Assembly: GCF_000632495.1 (NCBI RefSeq)
Contig: NZ_JFZT01000017.1
Location: 1-64,000, forward strand
DNA length: 64,000 nt
Direction: 5' to 3'
Source: Candidatus Acidianus copahuensis
GTDB lineage: Archaea; Thermoproteota; Thermoprotei_A; Sulfolobales; Sulfolobaceae
Notes under the pieces: model-generated
The model's input: the letters and a program-made list of their open reading frames with translations, nothing else
Database searches by the model: none
What the model was told of the DNA's origin: nothing
Program-made: the position numbers and the translations under genes
Shown: positions 25,552 to 35,216 of the stretch, piece after piece
How positions within the stretch are numbered: position 1 is the first letter of the stretch
Layout: every line of letters starts with the position of its first letter

Positions 25552-25907
25552 CTATCAGCCTCATTTACAGTATATTTTTTTGCTTTAAGCTGAGAGGCTA
25601 TGTAGTTAAACGCTTTTCTTGGATCTGTGTGGGAACCACAGGAATAAACATCAACAGTAGCAAAACTATATTCAGGCCACGTATGAATGGTTATATGGCT
25701 CTCTAAAACTATTGCTACGATACTAACACCTTCACCAATTTTCCATGATTTAACGTCGAGTAAAGTCATGTTTCCTTCTTTTGCAGCTTCCGTAACTACG
25801 CCTCTTAAATACTCTAAGTCCTTAAGAGCATTATTGTCGCAATCGTAGAGGCTGCCATACACTTGCCTTCCCACAACTTTTGGAAAGACTTGATTTACCC
25901 CCATCAT
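25536..25907 (-). CDS. SAM decarboxylase-family proenzyme (AdoMetDC or ArgDC)
   Basis: A 123-aa pyruvoyl enzyme precursor. Self-cleavage occurs before Ser70 in LESHITIHTWPE; His75 and Cys90 (DVYSCG) are the conserved processing and proton-donor residues. The C-terminal EADRSSEF tail and VYGSLYDCD start are typical. Sulfolobales carry two related copies, an S-adenosylmethionine decarboxylase (spermidine/spermine) and an arginine decarboxylase that evolved from it; both look alike here, and I cannot decide which this is by eye. A reductase gene overlaps its 3' end. Confidence 0.87.
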   Translation of the reverse strand: MMGVNQVFPKVVGRQVYGSLYDCDNNALKDLEYLRGVVTEAAKEGNMTLLDVKSWKIGEGVSIVAIVLESHITIHTWPEYSFATVDVYSCGSHTDPRKAFNYIASQLKAKKYTVNEADRSSEF

Positions 25908-26178
25908 ATTTAAGCCCCCCTTTATATACCCCCTATTTTGCTTTATTTAAATCTATCTTATATGCAATTAAAGAGAAGAGAATGTAGATTCCTTTTACCC
26001 AATAAGAATTAAAGAATTTAGGCTAGTAAAGGTAGACCAACAACCTCCTTACTATTATATATTTCTTGGAAGTGATCTTTATATAGCATTTAGTTCGAAC
26101 GTCAAAAAGAGGAAGTTTGAAGCCCAAACTAAATAAATTTTTAACGTTAAATTCTACTATTTTAACTATTGATAAGCA

Positions 26179-26457
26179 GTGATAAGAAGGATAGTTCTTG
26201 ATGTCCTAAAACCTATTAAGGGTTCTAGTATAGTGGACATAGCAGAAAAACTAACTAAATTAGATGGGATTGATGGGGCTAATATAAGCGTTACTGACAT
26301 GGATGTGGAAACTATGGGTTTAATGGTCATACTTGAAGGTAGTGACATAATATTTGAAGAAGTTAGAAAATTGTTAGAGGAAGAAGGTTGCGCAATACAT
26401 AGTATAGATGAAGTAGCAAGTGGCAAAAAAGTAATAGAGGTTAGGAGGGCAAAATGA
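26179..26457 (+). CDS. DUF211 protein
   Basis: A 92-aa protein of the archaeal DUF211 family, a ferredoxin-like fold with unknown function: IRRIVLDVLKP at the N-terminus, the central MDVETMGLMVILEGSDI, and IDEVASGKKVIEVRRAK at the end. GTG start at 26179. It overlaps the following thiolation gene by 4 nt, so they form an operon, and both may act together, although the family has no assigned role. A TATA-like TTTTTAACG box precedes it in a 270-base gene-free stretch. Confidence 0.85.
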   Translation: MIRRIVLDVLKPIKGSSIVDIAEKLTKLDGIDGANISVTDMDVETMGLMVILEGSDIIFEEVRKLLEEEGCAIHSIDEVASGKKVIEVRRAK

Positions 26458-27413
26458 AGTGTGACGTTTGTAATACACGCGATGCTTTCATATTTCAACC
26501 TCACACTGGCAGAAAGCTATGCAAACAATGCTTTATAGATGATATAAGGCTTAGAGTAAAGAATGAGGCTGAAAGACAAGGCGTTCTATCTGCTAAGAGG
26601 GTATTACTTGCAGTATCTGGAGGAAAAGATAGTTTCACATTGGCCGATTCTTTGGCATCAATAATGGATCCTAAGAAACTAATAGCATTCAATATAACAG
26701 AAGGAATAACGGGTTATAATAGGGCAGATCAAGTACTTAAACTAAAAAAATACCTAGATGATTTAGGAATAGAGCTAATCTCCACTTCTTTTAAGGAAAA
26801 GCTAAGATATTCTCTTGATGAAATGGTTTTATCTTCAAATGAGAAGGGATTAAATATATCTGCATGTACCTTTTGTGGAGGTTTCAGAAGAAAACTAATA
26901 AACTTAGAAGGCCTTGAAGTTAAGGCAGACTTCGTAGCTACTGGACACAACTTAGACGATGAAGCTCAGGCTATACTTATTAATATATTAAGAGGAGATA
27001 CGAAGAGGTTGATAAGGCTTGGAGATCTTCCTCCAAAGCTTAGTGATAGATTTGTAATGAGAGTAAAACCATTAAGAAAAATTTACGAATGGGAGACGAC
27101 TATGTACTCTCTTGCAATGGGTTTTGAGTTCCAAGATGTTGAGTGTCCATATATATCATTAAAGCCTACTATGAGGGCAAAGATAAGAGACCTCTTATAT
27201 CTAATTGAGGAGAGAAAACCAGGTTCTTTAATGAGAATAGTTGAAACCTTTGATGAGATTTCCGATAAGATTAGAGAAGGAGCTAATTTATCAGAGTTGC
27301 CTAGGTGTAAGATTTGCGGAGATCCAACAAGTTATGGAAGAGATATATGTAAAAATTGTGAACTTTTATTAAAATCGGGGCTTTTACCTTCATCGAGCTC
27401 TACTGTTTCTTAG
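26454..27413 (+). CDS. tRNA 2-thiolation ATPase (TtuA/Ncs6 family)
   Basis: A 319-aa PP-loop ATPase that thiolates tRNA uridines. The adenylation motif SGGKDS is at 55-60; zinc sites are Cys3/Cys6/Cys23/Cys26 and a C-terminal CKIC...CKNC pair; the likely [4Fe-4S]/catalytic cysteines are Cys138, Cys141 (ACTFCGG) and Cys231 (VECPY), as in TtuA-type enzymes. ATGHNLDDEAQ is also conserved. The position of uridine modified (34 or 54) cannot be told from sequence. It is translationally coupled to DUF211 and ends 32 bases before the convergent cobalamin gene. Confidence 0.9.
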   Translation: MKCDVCNTRDAFIFQPHTGRKLCKQCFIDDIRLRVKNEAERQGVLSAKRVLLAVSGGKDSFTLADSLASIMDPKKLIAFNITEGITGYNRADQVLKLKKYLDDLGIELISTSFKEKLRYSLDEMVLSSNEKGLNISACTFCGGFRRKLINLEGLEVKADFVATGHNLDDEAQAILINILRGDTKRLIRLGDLPPKLSDRFVMRVKPLRKIYEWETTMYSLAMGFEFQDVECPYISLKPTMRAKIRDLLYLIEERKPGSLMRIVETFDEISDKIREGANLSELPRCKICGDPTSYGRDICKNCELLLKSGLLPSSSSTVS

Positions 27414-27444
27414 ACAATTATAGCCATTATTTGGTAATTCAAAT

Positions 27445-27969
27445 TTAAAAATAATTATTTATGTCATAAATCCTTTCGTTTACTCCTTTTCTTTTGTTTG
27501 CAATTATTGCCATCGAGAATAGCAATGATGAAAGTCTATTAAGATAAACTATTACCCATTTGTTAAACTCCAATTCCTTAGAGTATTTTACAGCATTTCT
27601 CTCTACTCTTCTACATACAGATCTAGCTACATGAATTGTAGAGGCTTCTTCAGTACCACCAGGTATTATAAATAGTCTAACTGGTCCGCTCTCCTTTCTA
27701 TAGTAGACAGTTCTTTCCTCTAACCACTTAACGCTATCTTGTGTTATCAATTCTTTTCCTGTACTTACGTCCTCTCCAAGGACAAATAATTCTCTTTGGA
27801 CTCTTTCTAAGTCTTTTCTTACATCATCCCATTCTATTCTAGTTAATGCTAACCCAAGAAATGAGTTAAGCTCATCTAAATCTCCAAGAAAGTTAACTAG
27901 GGGTGAATCCTTGCCAACCCTTTTTCTTATAACATTTGTGTTTCCATCGTCACCTGATCTTGTAAACAT
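27445..27969 (-). CDS. Cob(I)alamin adenosyltransferase, PduO type
   Basis: A 174-aa enzyme that transfers adenosyl to cob(I)alamin to make coenzyme B12. The N-terminal TRSGDDGNT motif (nucleotide binding) starts five residues from the chosen start; FLGDLDELNSFLG, IPGGTEEASTIHVARSVCRRVER and VYLNRLSSLLF are the other family blocks. I chose the ATG at 27969; an in-frame ATG 16 codons upstream would add a hydrophobic, non-conserved tail. B12 is needed by methylmalonyl-CoA mutase of the carbon cycle that uses mcr. The gene is divergent from leuS. Confidence 0.9.
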   Translation of the reverse strand: MFTRSGDDGNTNVIRKRVGKDSPLVNFLGDLDELNSFLGLALTRIEWDDVRKDLERVQRELFVLGEDVSTGKELITQDSVKWLEERTVYYRKESGPVRLFIIPGGTEEASTIHVARSVCRRVERNAVKYSKELEFNKWVIVYLNRLSSLLFSMAIIANKRKGVNERIYDINNYF

Positions 27970-28042
27970 TATAAATTTAAAAATAGAACAGATAGATAAG
28001 TTTAGGTGAAACGTCATTTCACAAAACTTTAGCTCATTTCTT

Positions 28043-30865
28043 ATGTCTATTGGCGAAAAATGGCAGAAGAAGTGGAAGGAGAGTAAGATCTTTGAAGCTA
28101 ATGTAGATTCTAGAGAAAAGTTTTATACAACTGTAGCCTTCCCTTATCCCAATAGTCCCTTTCACTTAGGTCATGGAAGAACGTATGTTACTGCAGATAT
28201 ATATGCAAGGTATATGAGGATGAAAGGATACAATGTTTTATTTCCAATGGGTTTTCACTATACAGGAACTCCGATAATCACAATGGCTGACGATGTAGCA
28301 AAGGGAGAAAAGGAAGTAATAGATATATTTAAGAACATTTATGAAATCCCAGATCAAGTTATTCCAAAACTTTCTGATCCCTTATTTATGGCCAATTACT
28401 TCAAGGACGATATAAAAAAGGCGATGGATGAAATGGGGCTGAGCATTGATTGGCGTAGGGAATTTACCACAATTGATCCAGAATTTTCCTCATTTATCGT
28501 ATGGCAATTTAACACTTTACAAAAACGCGGATTTGTAGTCAAGGATACTCATCCAGTAGGATGGTGCCCTGTTCATCATTTACCAGTAGGAATGCACGAT
28601 ACTAAAGGTGACATGGAACCTGATATTGGGGAATATACCCTCATTTTTTTTGAAAGCAAGTCTGGATATCTTCCAGCTGCTACTTTGAGGCCGGAAACTA
28701 TATTTGGAGTAGTAGCAATATGGGTTAACCCAAAGGAAAAATATGTAATAGCTGAAGTTAAGGGAAGAAAAGTTATACTTTCTGAGAGATCAGCATTTAA
28801 ACTGACTTTTCAGATCGATAATATAAAGGTTTTAGAGAAGATTTCCGGTTCAGAATTAACTAAGATAACTGCAATAAATCCAGTAACAGGTGATACAATT
28901 CCAATACTCGGGGCTGATTTCGTAGATGTAAATACAGCCACTGGAATAGTAATGAGTGTTCCAGCTCATGCTCCCTTTGATTATTTTTACTTGAAAAAAG
29001 TTTCCTCTTCCATTCGGCCAATAGCAGTAGTACAAGTTGATGGATATAATGAATTCCCGGCCGTAGAACTTGTGGAAAAGAGTAATCCTAAGAATGACAC
29101 AGATCTGAAGAAGCTTACCGAACAACTTTACAGAATAGAATATAATAAAGGAAGAATGAGGAAAGATGCTATAGAAAGAAGCAAGGAGGAGTTTAGGTCT
29201 GAACTAGGATCAGTTATTGGGATCTCAGTTCCTGAAGCTAGAAAGAGTATTACCGATTTCTTGATAAGCCATGGTTTAGGGGACAAGATATATGAAATAA
29301 TGAATAAACCGGTATACTGCAGATGCGGTAATGAGGTAGTAGTGAAAATCCTGAAAGATCAATGGTTTTTAGATTACGGGAACCCTGAGTGGAAGGCCCT
29401 AGTGAGAAAGTTAGTGTCTAAAATGAGATTAGTTCCAGACGAAGTTAGAAAGGACTTTGAGTACTCAATCGAGTGGTTACAAAAGAGAGCATGTGCAAGA
29501 ACAAGAGGACTAGGAACACCATTGCCATGGGATAAGAAGTGGATTATCGAGAGCCTTTCCGACTCTACTATATATATGGCTTACTATACAATTGCACATA
29601 AAATCAAGGCTTATAAGTTACGCGCTTCACAAATGACCTTCGATTTCTGGGATTACGTGTTGTTAGGTAAAGGCGATATTAATGATATATCTAAACTAAC
29701 CGGAATTTCGATAGACGTTCTACAACAACTTAGAAGCGAGTTTATGTATTGGTACCCTTTAGATATGAGGCATAGTGGGTCAGATCTAATACCAAATCAT
29801 CTATCATTCTTTATTTTTAATCATGCAGCAATATTTCCAGAGGATTTATGGCCTAGAGGTATTGCAGTAAACGGTTTAGTACTCTATGAAGGTAAAAAGA
29901 TGAGTAAATCTCTAAGAAATATAATCCCATTACGGAAAACTATAAGGATCTATGGCCCTGACGTTATAAGGATAACGCTTTCATCACTTTCTGACATGGG
30001 TTCTGAAGCAAACTTCACAGATGCTGCTGCAAAATCTGTCATGGATTCACTAAAGAGGTTCTATGAAATAGCATCTTCTATCTCGTCCTTTAATGGAAAC
30101 GAATTGGGATTCGCTGAAAAATGGTTAATGTCTAGACTGAACTCATCTATAAAGCAGTCTATAAGCTTAATGGATAACATGAGATTTAGAGATGCAAATA
30201 ACCTAATACTATTTGGTTTACTTAGTGATGTAAACGAGTATATGGAAATGGTGAAAGCTGAGGGAAGAGATCCAAATGGAAGTATTTTAAGAGATTTTGT
30301 CATAGCTTGGACAAGGTTATTAGCTCCTTTTGCTCCGCATATAGCTGAGGAAGTATGGAACGCTTTAGGTAATTCAGGTTTTGTATCAGTTTCAAGATGG
30401 CCAAATTACGATGAAAGTAATATAGACTTAAAGCTAGAGTTAGAACATGAATATCATAAAGAAATTATTGATGATATAAGATCGATATTAAACGTTTATA
30501 AGGGAAATCCTAAGATTGCCACTATATATGTGGCCAATACATCTGAGCATACTTTACTTATGGACGCGCTTAAAACTACGGCCGGAGGAGGTACTTTGAA
30601 AACTTTTATGTCTTCTCATAGACCAAAAAACAAGGAGGAGGCAAAGGAGTTACAGGACATATTTGAGTATGCTACGGAGATGAGCGATAGCAAGAAAAAA
30701 CTACTTTTGCTAGGAGTAGATGAAGAAGTATTGCTTAAGGAAGGGTTGCCATTAATTAAATACAAGACAGGACTTGATATTGAAGTACAGAAATATTCAG
30801 ATGAAATCATGAGAAAATACAAGAAGGAATCATTTCCTCTTAGGCCCAGTATTGTGCTTAGCTAA
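28043..30865 (+). CDS. leuS: Leucyl-tRNA synthetase
   Basis: A 940-aa class I synthetase of the archaeal type, with HIGH-equivalent HLGH (41-44), a large editing (CP1) domain, and the KMSKS loop KMSKS (619-623, GKKMSKSLRN). The GTPIITMADD and CPVHHLPVG regions are typical. Translation starts at the ATG at 28043, 73 nt upstream of which lies the divergent cobalamin gene. The 3' end overlaps the convergent unknown gene by 36 bases. Confidence 0.96.
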   Translation: MSIGEKWQKKWKESKIFEANVDSREKFYTTVAFPYPNSPFHLGHGRTYVTADIYARYMRMKGYNVLFPMGFHYTGTPIITMADDVAKGEKEVIDIFKNIYEIPDQVIPKLSDPLFMANYFKDDIKKAMDEMGLSIDWRREFTTIDPEFSSFIVWQFNTLQKRGFVVKDTHPVGWCPVHHLPVGMHDTKGDMEPDIGEYTLIFFESKSGYLPAATLRPETIFGVVAIWVNPKEKYVIAEVKGRKVILSERSAFKLTFQIDNIKVLEKISGSELTKITAINPVTGDTIPILGADFVDVNTATGIVMSVPAHAPFDYFYLKKVSSSIRPIAVVQVDGYNEFPAVELVEKSNPKNDTDLKKLTEQLYRIEYNKGRMRKDAIERSKEEFRSELGSVIGISVPEARKSITDFLISHGLGDKIYEIMNKPVYCRCGNEVVVKILKDQWFLDYGNPEWKALVRKLVSKMRLVPDEVRKDFEYSIEWLQKRACARTRGLGTPLPWDKKWIIESLSDSTIYMAYYTIAHKIKAYKLRASQMTFDFWDYVLLGKGDINDISKLTGISIDVLQQLRSEFMYWYPLDMRHSGSDLIPNHLSFFIFNHAAIFPEDLWPRGIAVNGLVLYEGKKMSKSLRNIIPLRKTIRIYGPDVIRITLSSLSDMGSEANFTDAAAKSVMDSLKRFYEIASSISSFNGNELGFAEKWLMSRLNSSIKQSISLMDNMRFRDANNLILFGLLSDVNEYMEMVKAEGRDPNGSILRDFVIAWTRLLAPFAPHIAEEVWNALGNSGFVSVSRWPNYDESNIDLKLELEHEYHKEIIDDIRSILNVYKGNPKIATIYVANTSEHTLLMDALKTTAGGGTLKTFMSSHRPKNKEEAKELQDIFEYATEMSDSKKKLLLLGVDEEVLLKEGLPLIKYKTGLDIEVQKYSDEIMRKYKKESFPLRPSIVLS

Positions 30866-31453
30866 TACTATTTTTCCTTGTTTTATCTCTATTTTTTCTA
30901 GTTGAGTTAAAAACTGTAATTTTTCTCTAATTTTCTCTTTACTTTCTTCTAATCTTCTTTCTGCTATCGCAATCACTTCCTTTATGTTAGCCTCTCCTCC
31001 TAGTTCATCGATAATTTTGAGAAGTTCTTCCTCATCTCTCTCAAGTTTTATCTCTATGAGTTTTCCGTTAACCATTCTTACTGAGTATTGTTTTCCATTA
31101 GAGAGAAAAATATTGTATATATTATTTCCTTTCTTTATTGCATTAGCCTTGAATTTTCCAACCTTCAATGGTTTACTTGATGTAGCGAATCTGAACTTTT
31201 CTGGAATATCTATCTCTTTTTCTGCTTCAAATACAACTAATACAGATGACGGAGTACAAGAAATTTTGAAAGGTATTTCCCATGGATAGAAGTCCCAGAT
31301 TATTTTCCCAAAATTCGCTATACATATTTCCTGATTTTCCTTTTTGGCTATGCTTGCGGAGACCTCAAACAAAGTGATTAAATTTAGCGAATAATAATAT
31401 GAGACAAAGAGGGTCTCATTGGAGGAAAGCTCGTTAATTAGATTGTCGCTCAT
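30830..31453 (-). CDS. Unrecognised 207-aa protein with winged-helix-like tail
   Basis: No family is recognised. Residues 1-115 are beta-rich (FVSYYYSLNLITLFEVS, VLVVFEAEKEID); the last ~80 (ELLKIIDELGGEANIKEVIAIAERRL, EKIREKLQFLTQLEKIEIKQGKIVL) look like a winged helix with a coiled-coil-like lead. The first residues are close to the end of a tnpB remnant: its 5' end (31434-31453) overlaps the relic, so its upstream control region, and perhaps the true N-terminus, may have been disturbed by the insertion. Confidence 0.5.
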   Translation of the reverse strand: MSDNLINELSSNETLFVSYYYSLNLITLFEVSASIAKKENQEICIANFGKIIWDFYPWEIPFKISCTPSSVLVVFEAEKEIDIPEKFRFATSSKPLKVGKFKANAIKKGNNIYNIFLSNGKQYSVRMVNGKLIEIKLERDEEELLKIIDELGGEANIKEVIAIAERRLEESKEKIREKLQFLTQLEKIEIKQGKIVLAKHNTGPKRK

Positions 31454-31960
31454 CTGACTTCCTTCCCGCTCTAAAGGAGCGAGGGTTCCTCTCTCTATTC
31501 GGATTTATATATTTCATTGAGGAGGCGATCGAGAGGATCAGAGAACTCTTCCCATTATTTAGTTTTCTAATATCGAAAGTTGTTAAGTTATCAATCGCGG
31601 TTACATATCTATCATTCTTGAAACCGCACTTTTTGTATCTTAGATATCTGTACTCAGCTTCTTTCATTTTCCTACCGAACTTAGGACATTTATTTCCTAT
31701 AAGCTTTTCACTTCCCGCCTTAAAAGGTAAGGCTTCCATCTGTTGCGAACAACCTCTACCTCTTAATTGGTCTATTTGTTTCGAATAATTTTTGTCTTTT
31801 TCCAAGGTAAAGGACAAGATCCGCAAGATCTGAAGGTTGTTCCAAACTAACGCAAAATAAGACATTAAGCGAACTAATAAATCACTAACAGGAGTATAAT
31901 CAAAGTTTTCGCAGATAATCTTGAACTTCTCGATCTTATCTTTAACTTACGACAGATCTG
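31434..31960 (-). pseudogene. Degenerate tnpB remnant with right-end hairpin
   Basis: On the minus strand an open frame (31865-31434) carries the TnpB zinc-knuckle and RuvC-III region with mutated ligands: KCPKFGRKMKEAEYRYLRYK then KCGFKNDRYVTAIDNL (expected CPxCG and ND-R-D). It ends in RKLNNGKSSLILS and the hairpin TAAAG block (about 31440-31480). Upstream bases (to about 31960 and perhaps 32085) are also scrambled IS sequence. About 105 bp at 31440-31570 match, inverted, 41655-41760. Confidence 0.65.
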
Positions 31961-32086
31961 TGAACGCGAAAAAGAGAGGTATCTGTCTTTTCGTTTTCCT
32001 TAGGCAAGTTAGCTAGCCTGTCTAGAAATTCCTCTGATTTATGAAAACGGTAAGCAATGCTTTGAACAACTTAAAGGTAGATTTGT

Positions 32087-32190
32087 TGGGGTTTGGCATT
32101 ACGAACATTTTATTGCCATGTCCATAAAACCTTGGGGGGTTCACTACTTTCTGTTCCCATCATCACGATCCATTAGCGGGATAAGATCTA
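32087..32190 (-). mobile_element. Truncated 321-bp-type element, copy D
   Basis: The reverse complement matches the last ~105 bp of copy C: a run of CCGCTAATGG, the GTTTTATGGACATGGCAATAA part and the closing CCAAACCCC. The left part is missing. It adjoins the tnpB remnant, as for the full copies at 6.5 and 11.3-12.1 kb. Confidence 0.6.
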
Positions 32191-32562
32191 GATGTCTTAA
32201 TTCAGTCCTGTTTAGTATTTTTCATCTATTTCGTAGAAATAAGTGAATGCCCTCTATAGCGTAATGTATAACTCGTACATTAACTTAAAATGGGTTTTTA
32301 ATCTTAACGTCTGTTCATTAGCATGAGATTAGAGCACTACAGTAAATATTTAATTATTATCTGAATAATAGTTATATTTTCTATAAGGGAGTATCCGCTC
32401 ATATTCTTTTAAGGAGTTCTGCGTTGTGGGAAATATGACTCTTTATTTCCTTGCTATTTTTCCTTAATTGTCCTTAGTGAAAAAGTATAAAATAAAAGAG
32501 TTCCAAGTCGAATATTGATTTCATTCAAGGATCCTTAGAATTGTTCAACAAAACAAGAAGAT
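32191..32562. other. Gene-free stretch before the his operon
   Basis: About 370 A+T-rich bases without a recognisable gene. It contains a CTATAAGGGAGTATCCGCT segment and several short palindromes but no clear RNA gene. Confidence 0.4.
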
Positions 32563-32600
32563 CGAAATCTTTTTAAATACCGCATTCTGTCATCTAATGA
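32563..32600 (+). promoter_or_regulatory. his operon promoter
   Basis: BRE/TATA-like CGAAATC-TTTTTAAATAC (TATA TTTTAAAT at 32571-32578) predicts transcription start near 32598-32600. The ATG at 32597 would then start a nearly leaderless mRNA. Confidence 0.55.
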
Positions 32601-33689
32601 GGGTTTCTTATTGCACCAACCGAAAAGAATAAAGGAAAGGATTTAATCTATCCTTGGTTAAGGGATGCTAAAGAATACGATTTTAGTGATATAAAAGATG
32701 GGATAAGGCTACACTTAAACGAATCTCCTTATTCGCCACCTGACTTTATAATGGATGCAATAAAGGCATACTTAAGTAAGGGAAATAGGTATCAACATCC
32801 AGACCTCGTTAATAGATTTAGAGAAGTTGCAGCTGAATATAACAAGGTTGAACCTGAGAATATTCTTCCGACTCAAGGTGGAGACGGCGCTTTGAGGTTA
32901 GTATTCTATAATCTGAGTCAACCAGGGGATAAGATAGTTATAAACTATCCTTCATATAGTATGTATACAGTATATTCATCATTAAGAGGGTTAAAAACTG
33001 TTAAAATAAACTTAAGGGAAAAGGGAGAATGGTGGGAGGAAGATATAGAAAAAATTATCAATGAGGTTAGTGATGCGAGAATTGTTGCCATTGATGATCC
33101 AAATAATCCCACGGGTTCTCCAATGCTTAAGGGAAATGAAAATTTGATAAGGACAATTGCAGAGTCAACCCATGGTATTCTACTTTTAGATGAAGCCTAC
33201 TTTGAGTTTGCTGGATATACTGCAACTAAACTTGTTAACAGCCTTGATAATCTTATTATACTTAGAACACTTAGTAAGGCATTCTCAATGGCCTCATATA
33301 GAGTTGGATACTTGATTGGTAATTCCGAAATTATAAGCACGTTGAGGAAGACAACAACTCCCTTCGATGTTTCATTACCTTCAATGATAGCGGGGACAGT
33401 AGCTCTAGAGAATCCTTCCTACGCAAGAGAGATAGCTGCACAAATCTCAGGACTCAGAGATCAAGTGTATCAAAAAATGAAGGATATGGGAATAAATGTT
33501 TTCAAATCCGTAACTAACTTCCTATTCTTTTACTATCCTTTAGATCTCTTAAAACCCTTTATGGACAGAGGTATAGCTATAAGAAATCCACTAGATAAAT
33601 TTTATAGAGTTACAATAGGTACCCCTCAAGATTGTGAGATTTTTCTAAGATCATTAGGTGAGATAATTGAAAATAGCAATACCAAATAA
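32597..33689 (+). CDS. hisC: Histidinol-phosphate aminotransferase, 5' end irregular
   Basis: A PLP-dependent aminotransferase (step 7 of histidine synthesis). The PLP lysine is in TLSKAFSMAS, and HLNESPY, DDPNNPTGSP and LLDEAYFEF are family marks. The conserved N-terminus reads IYPWLRDAKEYDF then HLNESPY from about 32640 in the frame that begins there, but that frame has no ATG, GTG or TTG before the ATG at 32751, which would delete HLNESPY. Either ATT at 32610 (ATT GCA CCA ACC) is the start, or the leaderless ATG at 32597 is the start with a +1 frame change within ~15 codons. The stop overlaps hisG by 23 nt. Confidence 0.85.
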
Positions 33690-34530
33690 AGGAAGACTTC
33701 AACAACCTACATTACAATTCTTATCTCAAACAGGAATAAAACCACTCGCAAGTGATGAAAGAGCCTTAATAATACCTACTAGTTGGGAAGGAGTTCAGTT
33801 AGTTTTAATGAGAACCGAGGATATTCCAAGTCTAGTAGAAGCAGGAGCTGCGGAAATAGGTTTTAGCGGTCACGATTACGTAGTTGAGTCACAAGCTGAC
33901 GTTGAAGAAATAATTAAATTGGATTATGGTAAAGCTAAAATATCCTTTGCTACTCCTCAGAGCTGGAAAATTAGCAGTGTAAATGATATAAGAGGGTTAG
34001 ACGGCATTAGAATAGCAACTAAATATTATAATATAGCTAAAGAATTTTTAGATAAAAATGAGATAAAAGCTAAGATAGTCAAAGTAAGTGGAGCAGCAGA
34101 AGTGATGCCTTCCTTGGGGGCATGTGATGCAATAATAGATGTTGTTAGTACTGGAACTACTCTAAAACTTCATGGTTTAAGGCCAATAGTTGACGTTATG
34201 GAAACTTATGGAGTAGTTATAGCTAGCAGATCTTGGATAAAAAGTGAAGAAGCCGAAAAAATAAACCTTATACTAACTATGATGAAGGGAGTAATTAGCG
34301 CAAAAGGAAAGAAGATGGTATTTATGAACGTGGACGACTCAAAGCTTGAGAATGTTATTTCATCTTTACCTGCAATGCTTTCTCCGGCAATATCCAAATT
34401 AGGTAAAAATAATGCGTGGGAAGTCATTACTGTTGCCGAGGAGAACCAGCTACCAGAAGTAATAGCTAAAGCGAAGACTGCTGGAGCTAAGGATATTGTG
34501 GTAGTAAACATAGAAAAGGTGGTCAAATGA
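33667..34530 (+). CDS. hisG: ATP phosphoribosyltransferase
   Basis: A 287-aa enzyme of the first committed step, joining ATP to PRPP. Long (HisG-L) form: N-terminal IAIPNKGRLQQP, catalytic core with the VSGAAEVMPSLGACDAIIDVVSTGTTL PRPP-binding region, and a C-terminal ferredoxin-like regulatory domain (about 215-287) for histidine feedback. TTG start at 33667, inside the hisC end. The stop overlaps hisA by 4 nt. Confidence 0.95.
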   Translation: MKIAIPNKGRLQQPTLQFLSQTGIKPLASDERALIIPTSWEGVQLVLMRTEDIPSLVEAGAAEIGFSGHDYVVESQADVEEIIKLDYGKAKISFATPQSWKISSVNDIRGLDGIRIATKYYNIAKEFLDKNEIKAKIVKVSGAAEVMPSLGACDAIIDVVSTGTTLKLHGLRPIVDVMETYGVVIASRSWIKSEEAEKINLILTMMKGVISAKGKKMVFMNVDDSKLENVISSLPAMLSPAISKLGKNNAWEVITVAEENQLPEVIAKAKTAGAKDIVVVNIEKVVK

Positions 34531-35216
34531 AAGTTGTTCCAAGTATAGATATCAGTAAAGGAAAAGCAGTAAAGAGAATAAAAGGAATACCTGGTAGCGG
34601 TAAAATAATAGGAGATCCTTATATGACAGCAATTGAGTTGTTCTCTCAAGGATATGACTTTATTCATATAGTCGATCTAGACGCTTCTGATGGAAGCGGG
34701 GAAAATGAAAGTGAAATTGAAAAAATATGTAGTGTAGGCTTTAAAAAAGTTGAAGTAGGGGGAGGTGTTAGAAGTCTAAGTAAAGCCGAAAAACTCCTAA
34801 CAAAAGGAGTTACTGATGTTGTGATCTCTACTCTTCCTTTTAAGAATCAGAAAGAGTTCGAGAATCTAATGAAAAATCACTCGAGTCGTATCATGTTATC
34901 GATAGATTATTGCAAAGACCAAGTATTAATAAGTGGGTGGAAGGAGACTGTAGGTAATGTCAGCGAAGTAATTAAGAGGCTTTCCTATTATGAACCTGAA
35001 GGCTTTATATTTACATATGTTTGTAATGAAGGTACCCAATTGGGAATTGATGATAATGCGTCTGAATATATTAAGTACGTTAATGGATTAAAGGGATATG
35101 CTGGGGGAATAGGAGGCCTAGAAGACCTCATTAAGATTAAGGTAATTGGATTTGATTTTTCTATTGTTGGCATGGCATTCTATTCTGGTAAATTAAGGGG
35201 TGTGAAATATGTCTAG
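34527..35216 (+). CDS. hisA: ProFAR isomerase
   Basis: A 229-aa TIM-barrel isomerase. VVPSIDISKGKAVK with the catalytic Asp near the N-terminus, GGGVRSL phosphate-binding turn, and YAGGIGGLEDL are family features. It is slightly short but complete. Overlaps hisG by 4 nt and hisB by 8 nt. Confidence 0.94.
   Translation: MKVVPSIDISKGKAVKRIKGIPGSGKIIGDPYMTAIELFSQGYDFIHIVDLDASDGSGENESEIEKICSVGFKKVEVGGGVRSLSKAEKLLTKGVTDVVISTLPFKNQKEFENLMKNHSSRIMLSIDYCKDQVLISGWKETVGNVSEVIKRLSYYEPEGFIFTYVCNEGTQLGIDDNASEYIKYVNGLKGYAGGIGGLEDLIKIKVIGFDFSIVGMAFYSGKLRGVKYV

Noticed and set aside
31434..31865. A 143-aa minus-strand frame as a functional protein
   Set aside because: It carries the TnpB zinc-knuckle with mutated cysteines and the element end, and is part of a scrambled remnant.
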